Positions 48,660-56,812 of a DNA stretch of 64,000 nt are shown one piece after another; position 1 is the stretch's first letter, and each line of letters begins with the position of its first letter. The notes under the pieces are model-generated. The model ran no database searches. It was not told the DNA's origin and saw only the letters and a program-made list of their open reading frames with translations. Position numbers and translations under genes: made by a program. This DNA is from Sphingomonas sp. LY29 (GTDB lineage: Bacteria; Pseudomonadota; Alphaproteobacteria; Sphingomonadales; Sphingomonadaceae). The stretch spans positions 1,488,001-1,552,000 of the forward strand of contig NZ_CP141587.1 in assembly GCF_035593985.1 (NCBI RefSeq). The letters are read 5' to 3'.

Positions 48660-49349
48660 ATGTTAGGTTACGCTTCCCCGTCCCGGCCCGCCGAGCGCGC
48701 CGGATCGCCCAAGTTCCTCGGCCTGATTCTGATCGGCCACATCGCAGTGGTCGGAATCGCCCTGACCACGAAGATGGCGATCGATCCCGGCGGCCTTCCG
48801 GTACCGATCGACATCTTCAACGTGCCGCTCAAGCCGCCCCCGCCCCCTCCGCCCAAGCCGACCGAGCCGGTCGAACCGCGCCAGACGGTGGAGCCTCGCA
48901 CCGAGACGATCGTGATCCCCCCGCCCCCACGTCCGCTGCCCAACCCCTTGCCTGGGCCGACGCTGGACAGCGGAACGACGACGCCAAACAGCGGACCCAC
49001 GATCGGCAGCGGAGATGTCGACTTGCCCCTGCAGCCACCGCCGCGGCCGCTGGTCATGCCGGTGCGCAAGGCGGCGCGCTTCATCACCCCGCCCGATTCG
49101 ATCCGGCCGCCCTATCCCGTGTCGAAGATCCGGTCGGAGGAAGAGGCGTCGCTTCGCCTTCGCCTGACGATCGATGCGCGCGGGCGGGTGACGGCGGTCG
49201 AGCCCGCAGCGGCGGCCGACCCGGCGTTCCTGGAAGCGGCACGACGTCATATCGTCAGGGCGTGGCGTTACGCCCCTGCGACGCTCGACGGCGAAGCGGT
49301 GGAATCAACGACGGTGATCACGCTGCGCTTCCAGCTCGACGACGCGTGA
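48660..49349 (+). CDS. TonB family energy transducer
   Basis: 229-residue inner membrane protein that links the proton motive force to TonB-dependent receptors. It has a single N-terminal membrane helix (about residues 18-38), a periplasmic Pro-rich region (several PPPP and Pro-X-Pro runs) and a TonB C-terminal domain (PPYPVSKIRSEEEASLRLRL, then Val-Thr-Ala-Val-Glu and RAWRYAPATLDG). GGAGG precedes the ATG. No exbBD is adjacent. Confidence 0.9.
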   Translation: MLGYASPSRPAERAGSPKFLGLILIGHIAVVGIALTTKMAIDPGGLPVPIDIFNVPLKPPPPPPPKPTEPVEPRQTVEPRTETIVIPPPPRPLPNPLPGPTLDSGTTTPNSGPTIGSGDVDLPLQPPPRPLVMPVRKAARFITPPDSIRPPYPVSKIRSEEEASLRLRLTIDARGRVTAVEPAAAADPAFLEAARRHIVRAWRYAPATLDGEAVESTTVITLRFQLDDA

Positions 49350-49405
49350 CGTGAAAAGGGCGGGGCTGGCGAAGCGCGCCGTCCCGCCCTATCTTTGACG
49401 GCGTC

Positions 49406-49726
49406 ATGCCCATGCTTCCCCCCGCGGTCAGCCCCCGCGCCGCCTTCGCCGACCTTCGCGCCTTTCTTCGCCAGCGGAGCCGCGAACAGGTGCTCGGCCT
49501 GATCATGTCGCTGCTGGTGACGACGATCATCCTCATCATCTTCACCGTGGATGCGAAGGTGAACACCGCCCCGCCGCCGACAATCGTCTATGTCGAAAAT
49601 TACGCCCCCGACCGCACCGATGCCGACATCATCGCCCAGCAGAAGATCGATGCCGAGGCGAAGCGCGCCGCGGCCGAGAAGCGCCGTCAGGAATATCAGG
49701 CGCTGGAAAAACAGCTTGGCATGTAA
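49406..49726 (+). CDS. small membrane protein of unknown function
   Basis: 106-residue protein with one membrane helix (VLGLIMSLLVTTIILIIFTV) and a C-terminal coiled coil rich in Ala, Lys, Arg and Glu. No family recognised. It sits between the TonB gene and ribD, 15 bases before ribD. Start ATG 49406, or 49412. Confidence 0.75.
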   Translation: MPMLPPAVSPRAAFADLRAFLRQRSREQVLGLIMSLLVTTIILIIFTVDAKVNTAPPPTIVYVENYAPDRTDADIIAQQKIDAEAKRAAAEKRRQEYQALEKQLGM

Positions 49727-49741
49727 GCCGGCGGCACGCGC

Positions 49742-50725
49742 GTGATCGGGTCGGGGGGCGACGATGCGCGCTGGATGGCCGAAGCCGTCCGCCTAGGCGA
49801 CGCCGCGCGCGGACGCACCGCACCCAATCCGAACGTCGGATGCGTGATCGTCGCGGACGGTGAGATCGTCGGGCGAGGCGCGACCGCTCCGGGTGGCCGA
49901 CCGCATGCCGAGGCGGTCGCGCTCGGAGAGGCCGGTCAAAAAGCCAAGGGCGCCACGCTCTATACCTCGCTTGAACCCTGCGCGCATCGAAGCGTTCGCG
50001 GCCCGACCTGTTCGGACCTGATCGCCGCCGCCGGGATCGGCCGCGTCGTCGCCGCGCTAGAAGATCCCGATCCGCGCACCGCGGGCCAAGGGTTCTCCCG
50101 CCTTCGCGACGCCGGGATCGAGGTCGACGTCGCCGTCGGCGCCGAAGCCGCGCGCCGGTCGATGGCCGGGTATCTGACCCGCATGGCGCTTGGCCGTCCG
50201 CGCGTCACGCTCAAGCTGGCGCTGTCGATCGACGGCAAGATCGCGCTCCCCTCGGGCGAATCGAAGTGGATCACCGGGGAGGACGCGCGCGCCCACGTCC
50301 ACCTTGAGCGCGCGGCGAGCGACATGATCCTGGTCGGTCGCGGTACCTACCTCGCCGACCGGCCAAGTCTGGACGTTCGCCTGCCGGGGCTGGAAATGTG
50401 GTCGCCGCGCAAGGCGCTGCTCACCCGCGGCGAACCCGTCGACGGCTGGGAAACGCTTTCTTCTCCGCAGGATGTCCATCGACTTCATGACGTCAACGAC
50501 CTGCTGGTCGAGGGCGGATCGTCGACCGCGACCGCCTTCCTCGCCGCCGACCTGGTCGACCGCATCCTGATCTACCGCGCCCCGATCCTGGTCGGGGAGG
50601 GCAAGTCGAGCGTCGGCTACATCGGGCTCGATGCGATCGCCGATGCCCACGGCCGCTGGCGCGCCGCCGATGCCGCTCACCTTGGCATCGACCGGCTCGA
50701 AGTCTACGAGCGCGTCAGGGATTAG
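49742..50725 (+). CDS. ribD: bifunctional riboflavin deaminase/reductase RibD
   Basis: Two-step pyrimidine deaminase and reductase of riboflavin synthesis. The 327-residue product has the N-terminal zinc deaminase (His-Ala-Glu in PHAEAVAL and the Cys pair in EPCAHRSVRGPTCSDL) and the C-terminal reductase (TLKLALSIDGKIA). GTG at 49742 is the best start. First of ribD-ribE-ribB-ribH. Confidence 0.94.
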   Translation: MIGSGGDDARWMAEAVRLGDAARGRTAPNPNVGCVIVADGEIVGRGATAPGGRPHAEAVALGEAGQKAKGATLYTSLEPCAHRSVRGPTCSDLIAAAGIGRVVAALEDPDPRTAGQGFSRLRDAGIEVDVAVGAEAARRSMAGYLTRMALGRPRVTLKLALSIDGKIALPSGESKWITGEDARAHVHLERAASDMILVGRGTYLADRPSLDVRLPGLEMWSPRKALLTRGEPVDGWETLSSPQDVHRLHDVNDLLVEGGSSTATAFLAADLVDRILIYRAPILVGEGKSSVGYIGLDAIADAHGRWRAADAAHLGIDRLEVYERVRD

Positions 50726-50792
50726 CTGAGTGTCATCAGGAGTAGCGGGATCCGATTTTCCGCCCAAATGATACGACAAGAAAAGGCCGCGC

Positions 50793-51395
50793 ATGTTCAC
50801 CGGAATCATCACCGACATCGGCACGGTTCGCACCCGCGAGGAACGCGGCGACACGCGGCTGGTGATCGGCTGCCGCTACGATACCGACACCATTGCGCTC
50901 GGCGCATCGATCGCTTGCTCGGGCGCCTGCCTGACCGTGGTCGACAAGGGCCCCGACTGGTTCGCGGTCGATGTCAGCGCGGAAACGATCGCGCGCACCG
51001 GCGGCGGACTGTGGAATGAAGGCGCTCGCCTCAACCTCGAACGCGCGCTCCGCATGGGCGACGAACTCGGCGGGCATATGGTCACCGGTCACGTCGATGC
51101 GGTGGCAACCGTGTCCTCGGTGGAGGAGGTCGGCGGCAGTTGGACGGTCACGATCGACGCGCCGCGCAAGCTAGGGGGCGGGATCGCGCCCAAGGGATCG
51201 ATCGCGCTCGACGGCGTCTCGCTGACCGTCAACGACGTCCGCGACGAGGGCGACGTGACGCGGTTCACCGTCAACCTCATCCCCCACACCGGCGATCACA
51301 CCACGCTAGGCGGGATCGCCGTCGGCCGCCAGCTCAACCTCGAAATCGACGTGCTCGCACGTTATCTCGAGCGGATGGCCGCCGCACGAATGTGA
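50793..51395 (+). CDS. ribE: riboflavin synthase alpha chain
   Basis: Dismutates two lumazine molecules to riboflavin. The 200-residue product has two lumazine-binding repeats (MFTGIITDIGTVR and the HMVTGHVDAVATV segment) as in the family. ATG at 50793. No FMN riboswitch is visible upstream; the gap to ribD is only 67 bases. Confidence 0.96.
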   Translation: MFTGIITDIGTVRTREERGDTRLVIGCRYDTDTIALGASIACSGACLTVVDKGPDWFAVDVSAETIARTGGGLWNEGARLNLERALRMGDELGGHMVTGHVDAVATVSSVEEVGGSWTVTIDAPRKLGGGIAPKGSIALDGVSLTVNDVRDEGDVTRFTVNLIPHTGDHTTLGGIAVGRQLNLEIDVLARYLERMAAARM

Positions 51396-51440
51396 ATCGG
51401 CCCGCTGGCATATCACACTGGAATGTGATAGCCGGCGTTC

Positions 51441-52727
51441 ATGTCTACCAATCTCATCGAACGGCTCAGCAGCCTCGTGTCCTCGGGCGAGGCGAGCCGT
51501 AGCGGCCTCGCCCGCGCCGCCGGCCTCCACCCCAACTCGCTCCGCAAGCTTGGCGCGGCCGACTGGAATCCGACCGCGGATACGCTCGTCCGGCTCGAAA
51601 AGCTGCTCGACCGCGGCGTCCAGGACGTTTTGGTCGGGGCCGAAGCGATCATCGACGAGGCGCGCAACGGGCGCATGTACATCCTTGTCGACGACGACGA
51701 CCGCGAGAATGAGGGCGACCTTATCATCCCGGCACAGATGGCGACCCCCGATGCGATCAACTTCATGGCGCGCCATGGCCGCGGGCTGATCTGCCTGGCG
51801 CTCGGCAAGGCGCGGGTCGACCAGCTTGGGCTGGAGCCGATGACTCGCAACAACCGCACCTCGATGGAGACTGCCTTCACCGTGTCGATCGAGGCGCGCG
51901 AGGGCGTCACCACCGGGATCAGCGCCGCCGACCGCGCGCGCACCATCGCGGTGGCGATCGATTCGTCGAACGGGCCCGACGCGATCGTCTCGCCCGGCCA
52001 TGTCTTCCCGCTCGTCGCCCGTCCAGGCGGCGTCCTGGTGCGCGCCGGTCATACCGAGGCCGCCGTCGACGTGTCGCGGCTCGCCGGGCTCAATCCCTCG
52101 GGCGTGATCTGCGAGATCATGAGCGAGGACGGCACGATGGCGCGCCTCGACGGCCTGATGGAGTTCGCGCGCACCCACGGGCTGAAGATCGGCACGATCC
52201 GCGACCTCATCGCTTACCGCTTGAAAAAGGACCACATGGTCGAGCCGGTGGCGGAAACGCGGTTCACCGCTCGGTCGGGCGCGGCGTGGACGGCGCGCGT
52301 GTTCCGCGACAAGGCGAGCGGCGAGGAGCAACTAGCGCTCGTCCACGGAGCGATCGACCCGTCTGCGCCGACGCTGGTGCGGATGCACTCGATCGACCTG
52401 TTCGCCGACCTCCTTGGCGAGGCCAGCCCGCGCGCCGGCCTGCTCGACGGGGCGATGGCGATGATCGAGGCCGAGGGCTCGGGCGTGGTCGTCGCGCTGC
52501 ATGCCGCCGCCGCCGGTTCGCTCAGCCGCGCGACCGACCTCCGATCGGGCAAGCCGGGTGACGCCAATCCGACGCTGCGCGGATATGGCATCGGGGCGCA
52601 GATCCTCGCCGCGCTCGGCATCCACGACATGATCCTGCTCAGCAACACCAGCCACACGCCGGTCGGCCTGAGCGCATATGGCCTCGCGATCGTCGAGGAA
52701 CGCTGCATCACCGGGAAGGACGCCTGA
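51441..52727 (+). CDS. ribB: 3,4-dihydroxy-2-butanone-4-phosphate synthase with degenerate GTP cyclohydrolase II domain
   Basis: Makes the four-carbon precursor of lumazine from ribulose-5-phosphate. The 428-residue product has three parts. Residues 15-57 look like an HTH ([16 protein letters not shown]). Residues about 66-265 are the DHBP synthase with DDRENEGD and the [13 protein letters not shown] and HTEAAVD blocks. The C-terminus is GTP cyclohydrolase II-like, but where the family has a three-Cys zinc site (usually CX10CXC after VRMHS) this protein has none (residues 318-335). GTP cyclohydrolase II is therefore probably missing here. It resembles the DHBPS-RibX hybrids. Confidence 0.92.
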   Translation: MSTNLIERLSSLVSSGEASRSGLARAAGLHPNSLRKLGAADWNPTADTLVRLEKLLDRGVQDVLVGAEAIIDEARNGRMYILVDDDDRENEGDLIIPAQMATPDAINFMARHGRGLICLALGKARVDQLGLEPMTRNNRTSMETAFTVSIEAREGVTTGISAADRARTIAVAIDSSNGPDAIVSPGHVFPLVARPGGVLVRAGHTEAAVDVSRLAGLNPSGVICEIMSEDGTMARLDGLMEFARTHGLKIGTIRDLIAYRLKKDHMVEPVAETRFTARSGAAWTARVFRDKASGEEQLALVHGAIDPSAPTLVRMHSIDLFADLLGEASPRAGLLDGAMAMIEAEGSGVVVALHAAAAGSLSRATDLRSGKPGDANPTLRGYGIGAQILAALGIHDMILLSNTSHTPVGLSAYGLAIVEERCITGKDA

Positions 52728-52728
52728 C

Positions 52729-53148
52729 ATGGCCCATGTGCTGATTGCCGAGGCGCGCTTCTACGCTCACCTCAACGACATGCTCCTCGCCGGTGCGCGC
52801 GGGGCGCTCGACGCGGCGGGGCATAGCCACGAAACGATCACGCTTCCGGGCGCGCTCGAACTCCCCGGCGCGATCGCGCTTGCCGCCGAAAGCTCGCGCT
52901 TCGACGCCTATGTCGCGCTCGGCGTCGTCATTCGCGGCGAGACGTGGCATTTCGAGATCGTCGCCGGCGAAAGCGCGCGCGGCCTGATGGCGCTGACGAT
53001 GGACGGGCTTGCGGTCGGCAACGGCATCCTCACTGTCGAGAATGAAGCGCAGGCGATCGTTCGTGCCGATCCGGCACAGGCGAACAAGGGCGCCGGCGCC
53101 GCCGAGGCCGCGCTGGCGCTGCTCGCCGTCCGCAACTCGTTCAGCTGA
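52729..53148 (+). CDS. ribH: 6,7-dimethyl-8-ribityllumazine synthase
   Basis: Joins the RibB and RibD products to lumazine. The 139-residue product has the family blocks [28 protein letters not shown] and GNGILTVEN. Start at 52729, one base after the ribB stop. The 3' end overlaps the convergent SOUL gene by 8 bases. Confidence 0.95.
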   Translation: MAHVLIAEARFYAHLNDMLLAGARGALDAAGHSHETITLPGALELPGAIALAAESSRFDAYVALGVVIRGETWHFEIVAGESARGLMALTMDGLAVGNGILTVENEAQAIVRADPAQANKGAGAAEAALALLAVRNSFS

Positions 53149-53770
53149 GCGGCAACCACACTTCGTTGCGGCGCAGTGGTCCGGGAATCATCGGCGAATT
53201 GTAAAAGGCATATTCGGGCTCGGCCTCGCTCGCCTCGCCGCGACGGGCAAGCCAGCCGCGAAGCCGGTCCTCCTGCTCGGCCAGCAACCGATCGTCGGCG
53301 CGACCGGCAAAGCTGATCACCGCGACGCGGCGTGCGCCGATCTCGATCAGGTCGACACCGTCGGGCGCGGCGGGAAGGTCATCCTCGGTCCGCCCGGCGG
53401 GCATGACGAAGCGGGTCCGCCACGCGCCTTCCAGATCGTCGTCGAACAAGGGCGGATCGCTCGCCATCGGATCGCCCGCGTCCTGCATGACGGGGACCGT
53501 CATCGGCAATTCCTCTCCGTCCCGCGACTTGGCGAAAATATAGTCGGCGAGCACGCGGAAGCCGCGGCCCAACGCGTCCTTGCGTCCGCCCTCGACGACC
53601 GTCTCGGCGACCGTGATCGCGGGATATTCGCGAATCTGGCAATCGCCATCGGTCGCGAGCACGCGGTAGTCGGGTTCTTCGGTCTGCCGCTCGCGCAGGA
53701 CGTATAGCGCCGCACCGCCGAGCAGGGCCGCGCCCACCGCGGCCGCACCAACCATCACATCCTTGCGCAT
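53141..53770 (-). CDS. SOUL-family heme-binding protein
   Basis: 209-residue protein with an N-terminal membrane anchor or signal (about 6-26) and a SOUL/HEBP domain ([16 protein letters not shown]...[35 protein letters not shown]). The family binds heme or tetrapyrroles in some members. Start at 53770 has AGGAGG at six bases; 53776 is too close to it. Confidence 0.88.
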   Translation of the reverse strand: MRKDVMVGAAAVGAALLGGAALYVLRERQTEEPDYRVLATDGDCQIREYPAITVAETVVEGGRKDALGRGFRVLADYIFAKSRDGEELPMTVPVMQDAGDPMASDPPLFDDDLEGAWRTRFVMPAGRTEDDLPAAPDGVDLIEIGARRVAVISFAGRADDRLLAEQEDRLRGWLARRGEASEAEPEYAFYNSPMIPGPLRRNEVWLPLS

Positions 53771-53804
53771 CGTCATCCTCCTGATTGGATGAACGACGAA
53801 CCGG

Positions 53805-54893
53805 TCAGGCGGGGTTACGTTCCCCCAGTGTCGGGTAATCGGTGTAGCCCTGCGGTCCCGGCGAGTAGAAGGTGCCGACGTCCCAATCGTTGAGCTCGGC
53901 GTCCTTGCGAAGCCGATCGACGAGGTCGGGATTGGCAAGGAACGGCCGGCCGAAGCTGATCGCGTCGGCATTGCCTTCGTCGAGCCGCGCCTGCGCGGTC
54001 CCGCCGACATAGTCGCTGTTGAGCACGAGCGTCCCGGAAAAGACCTTGCGGATCGCCGGGCTGACCGGCGGTTCGTCGGTCGGGCGGAAGGTCGAGCCGG
54101 GACCGGGCTCGCGCAGTTCGAGCCACGACACGCCGAGATCCTCGAGCGCCGCCGCCGCCGCGGTGAATAGCGCGTGATTGTCGCTATCGTCGCAACCCTG
54201 AACGTCGCCGTTGGGCGACAGGCGAATGCCGGTCAGGCCCGTTCCAACCTCGGCAACCACCGCCTCGACGACCTCGCGCATGAAGCGCAGGCGGTTCTCG
54301 ACCGGCCCGCCATAATCGTCGGTGCGAAGGTTGGTGCCGTCGCGAAGGAATTGGTCGATCAGATAGCCGTTGGCGCCGTGGATCTGGACGCCGTCGAACC
54401 CTGCCGCGATCGCGTTGCGCGACGCGGTCGCATAGTCGCCCAGGATGCGCTGAATGTCGTCGTGCGTCGCGGCGCGGGCCTGCGGATAATCCTTCTTGCC
54501 CTCATAGGTGTGGGCGTAGTGCGGCGCGTTGGTCGCCGATGCGCTGATGTTCGGAAGGCCGCTGACATTGTCGTGGACCAGCCGCCCCATGTGCCACAGC
54601 TGCGCGACGATGCGGCCACCGGCCTTGTGAACCGCCTCGGTGACCGGCATCCAGCCTTCGACCTGCTGCTGCGTCCACAGGCCCGGCGCATTGGGCCAGC
54701 CCAGACCTTCGCGGCTGATCCCGGTCGCTTCGGAAATGATCAGTCCGGCATCCGCGCGCTGCGCATAATATTCGGCCATGATCGGCGTCGGCACCGCTTC
54801 GCGGTTCGACCGTCCGCGAGTCAGCGGCGCCATCAGGATGCGATTGGGAAGGCTGAGGTCGCCCAATTCCACGGGGTCGAACAACGTAGGCAT
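53805..54893 (-). CDS. alkene reductase (old yellow enzyme family)
   Basis: FMN-dependent ene-reductase of the NemA/OYE family. The 362-residue product is a TIM barrel with MAPLTRGR, the substrate-binding HGANGYLIDQF and the Tyr-Gly-Gly, and FGRPFLANPDL near the end. Start ATG 54893 is preferred over 54902, since AAGGA overlaps the latter. The SOUL gene follows on the same strand. Confidence 0.93.
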   Translation of the reverse strand: MPTLFDPVELGDLSLPNRILMAPLTRGRSNREAVPTPIMAEYYAQRADAGLIISEATGISREGLGWPNAPGLWTQQQVEGWMPVTEAVHKAGGRIVAQLWHMGRLVHDNVSGLPNISASATNAPHYAHTYEGKKDYPQARAATHDDIQRILGDYATASRNAIAAGFDGVQIHGANGYLIDQFLRDGTNLRTDDYGGPVENRLRFMREVVEAVVAEVGTGLTGIRLSPNGDVQGCDDSDNHALFTAAAAALEDLGVSWLELREPGPGSTFRPTDEPPVSPAIRKVFSGTLVLNSDYVGGTAQARLDEGNADAISFGRPFLANPDLVDRLRKDAELNDWDVGTFYSPGPQGYTDYPTLGERNPA

Positions 54894-54921
54894 GGGCAGC
54901 ATTCCTTAGTAAGGGGACCGG

Positions 54922-55845
54922 GTGGCAGAGATAGTAGCAAATCGAAACTTGCCAAGGGCGCATCCATGGGCGTTCGTCGCGCTTCTGGTCGGAAACCTTG
55001 CGCTGGCAGGGGGGCCGTTCCTCGTGCGCCACTCCGGCGTCGGGCCGATTTCGGCGGGTTTCTGGCGGCTGGCGCTGGCCTTGCCATTCTTGTGGCTGAT
55101 CGCGCGGATGGCAAAGCAGCCGGTCGACTGGCCGAAGCGCGCCGTGACCGTCGCGATCCTGTTCGCCGCCGCCTTCTTCGCCGCCGACCTTGCCGCCTGG
55201 CATGCGGGGATCGAGTTGACGAAGCTCGGCAACGCAACGCTGTTCGGCAATCTCTCGAGCTTCCTGTTCGCGGCATGGGGCCTGTGGCTGATCCGCAAAT
55301 GGCCGTCGCTGGTTCAGGCGGTAGCGCTCGCGCTGGCGGCGCTCGGCTGCGGGTTGCTGATGTATGGCAGCGCCGAACTGTCGGCAGCGCATTTGCGCGG
55401 CGACCTCCTGTCGGCGCTCGCGGGGCTGCTCTACACCGGCTACCTGATCCTGGTCGAACGGACGCGCGGGACAGTGAAGCCGGTTCCGCTGCTGTTCATC
55501 GCCTCGCTGTTCGGGGCGGCGCTGCTGCTCCCCGCCGCGATCGTATCGGGTGAACAGGTCGTGCCCGCCGACTGGACCGGGCTCGTCGCTCTGGCGCTGT
55601 GCAGCCAGGTCGTGGGGCAGGGGCTGCTGGTCTACGCGCTTGGCCATGTACCGCCGTTGGTGGTCGGGATCGCGATGCTGACCCAGCCCGCGCTCTCCGC
55701 GCTGCTGGGTTGGCTCTATTATGGCGAAAGCTTCACTCCGCTCGACTGGACCGGCGCGGCGATGATCGTGGTCGCGCTGGTACTGGTCAAACGCCCCGAC
55801 AGTGGACCACCGAACTTGCGCGCCGAAGCGCCCGTGCCCAAGTAA
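54922..55845 (+). CDS. EamA-family (DMT) transporter
   Basis: 307-residue inner membrane protein with ten predicted helices in two EamA repeats (for example GPISAGFWRLALALPFLWLI and VVGIAMLTQPALSALLGWLYYGE). Drug/metabolite transporter superfamily; substrate unknown. GTG at 54922 with AAGGGGA upstream. Divergent from the ene-reductase; coupled to COQ9 by one base. Confidence 0.9.
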   Translation: MAEIVANRNLPRAHPWAFVALLVGNLALAGGPFLVRHSGVGPISAGFWRLALALPFLWLIARMAKQPVDWPKRAVTVAILFAAAFFAADLAAWHAGIELTKLGNATLFGNLSSFLFAAWGLWLIRKWPSLVQAVALALAALGCGLLMYGSAELSAAHLRGDLLSALAGLLYTGYLILVERTRGTVKPVPLLFIASLFGAALLLPAAIVSGEQVVPADWTGLVALALCSQVVGQGLLVYALGHVPPLVVGIAMLTQPALSALLGWLYYGESFTPLDWTGAAMIVVALVLVKRPDSGPPNLRAEAPVPK

Positions 55846-56504
55846 TGGCGATGGCCGACCCCACTCCGCTCGAGGCGCTTCGCCTCCGACTCGCGCTTCC
55901 CGTTGGCGAAAATGCCGTGTTCGACGGATGGACCCAAGCGGCAGTCGACAGCGCCGCCGCGCAGATTGGCTTCGACGCGGCGCAGGCGCGCTTGGCCTAT
56001 CCCAAGGATCCGGCGGGAATGATCGACGCGTGGATCCAGGGCGTCGACGCGGCAATGGAGGCGCATTTCACGCCTGAAGTCGTCGCGGCGATGAAGGTGC
56101 GCGACCGCATCCGCTCGATGATCTGGTTCCGCCTTGAAACAACCGCGCCGGCCCGGGAGGCGGTGCGCAAGGCGCTCGCGATCCTGTCGATGCCGCAAAA
56201 CGTGCCGCTCGCGCTTCGCACCGGCTGGCGCTCGGCGGACCTGATGTGGCGGCTGGCGGGCGACACCGCGACCGACTTCAACCATTACACCAAGCGCACC
56301 ATCCTTGCGGGCGTCTACACCTCGACCCTGCTGGCGTGGCTCGACGATGACAGCGACGATTTTGCCGACACCGCCGCCTTCCTTGACCGCCGCCTCGGCG
56401 ACGTGATGCGCTTCGAAAAGTGGAAGGCCGGCTGGAAGGGCAGCGATATGACGCGGCCCAGTCTTTCACGATTCCTCGGCCGCCTGCGCTACCCGCCGCG
56501 CTAA
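55845..56504 (+). CDS. COQ9 family protein (ubiquinone biosynthesis)
   Basis: 219-residue protein of the COQ9 family, which aids ubiquinone biosynthesis by presenting lipid substrate. It has a TetR-like fold N-terminally and the family block TDFNHYTKRTILAGVYTSTLLAWLDDDS in two adjoining parts (first at about residues 145-158). Start ATG 55845 shares one base with the previous stop. Confidence 0.92.
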   Translation: MAMADPTPLEALRLRLALPVGENAVFDGWTQAAVDSAAAQIGFDAAQARLAYPKDPAGMIDAWIQGVDAAMEAHFTPEVVAAMKVRDRIRSMIWFRLETTAPAREAVRKALAILSMPQNVPLALRTGWRSADLMWRLAGDTATDFNHYTKRTILAGVYTSTLLAWLDDDSDDFADTAAFLDRRLGDVMRFEKWKAGWKGSDMTRPSLSRFLGRLRYPPR

Positions 56505-56536
56505 GGCATAAGCGATAGCGCTTTGCATTTCGTGCT

Positions 56537-56555
56537 GTTATTGATAATCAGTCGC
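56537..56555. promoter_or_regulatory. Fur box-like operator upstream of feoAB
   Basis: GTTATTGATAATCAGTCGC matches 14 of 19 positions of the Fur consensus, including the TGATAATCA core. It ends two bases before the feoA ATG, so bound Fur would block initiation. Confidence 0.65.
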
Positions 56556-56557
56556 AA

Positions 56558-56812
56558 ATGGCTGACGATCTCTTTCTCGATCAACTGAAGCTTGGACACC
56601 GGGCGCGGATCGCCGCGATCGCCTGGGCCGAGCTGGACGAGGGCGAAGCGAGCCGCCTGCGCCACTTCGGCTTCGACGAAGGCGTCGCGGTCCAGCCGCT
56701 CCATCTTGGTCCGTTCGGGCGCGATCCGCTCGCGGTTCGCGTCGGCCGAATGACCGTCGCCATCCGCAAGGTTCACGCCCGCGCTGTTCGAGTCGTTCCC
56801 GAGGCCGCATGA
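56558..56812 (+). CDS. feoA: ferrous iron transport protein A
   Basis: 84-residue SH3-like accessory protein of FeoB. The sequence (GHRARIAAI, then RLRHFGFDEGV and VRVGRMTVAIRK) fits FeoA. ATG at 56558; the stop overlaps feoB by 4 bases. Likely repressed by Fur-iron. Confidence 0.92.
   Translation: MADDLFLDQLKLGHRARIAAIAWAELDEGEASRLRHFGFDEGVAVQPLHLGPFGRDPLAVRVGRMTVAIRKVHARAVRVVPEAA

Noticed and set aside
50726..51440. FMN riboswitch for the riboflavin genes
   Set aside because: The gaps before ribE and ribB are 67 and 45 bases, too short for the FMN aptamer, and ribD starts 15 bases after the previous gene.
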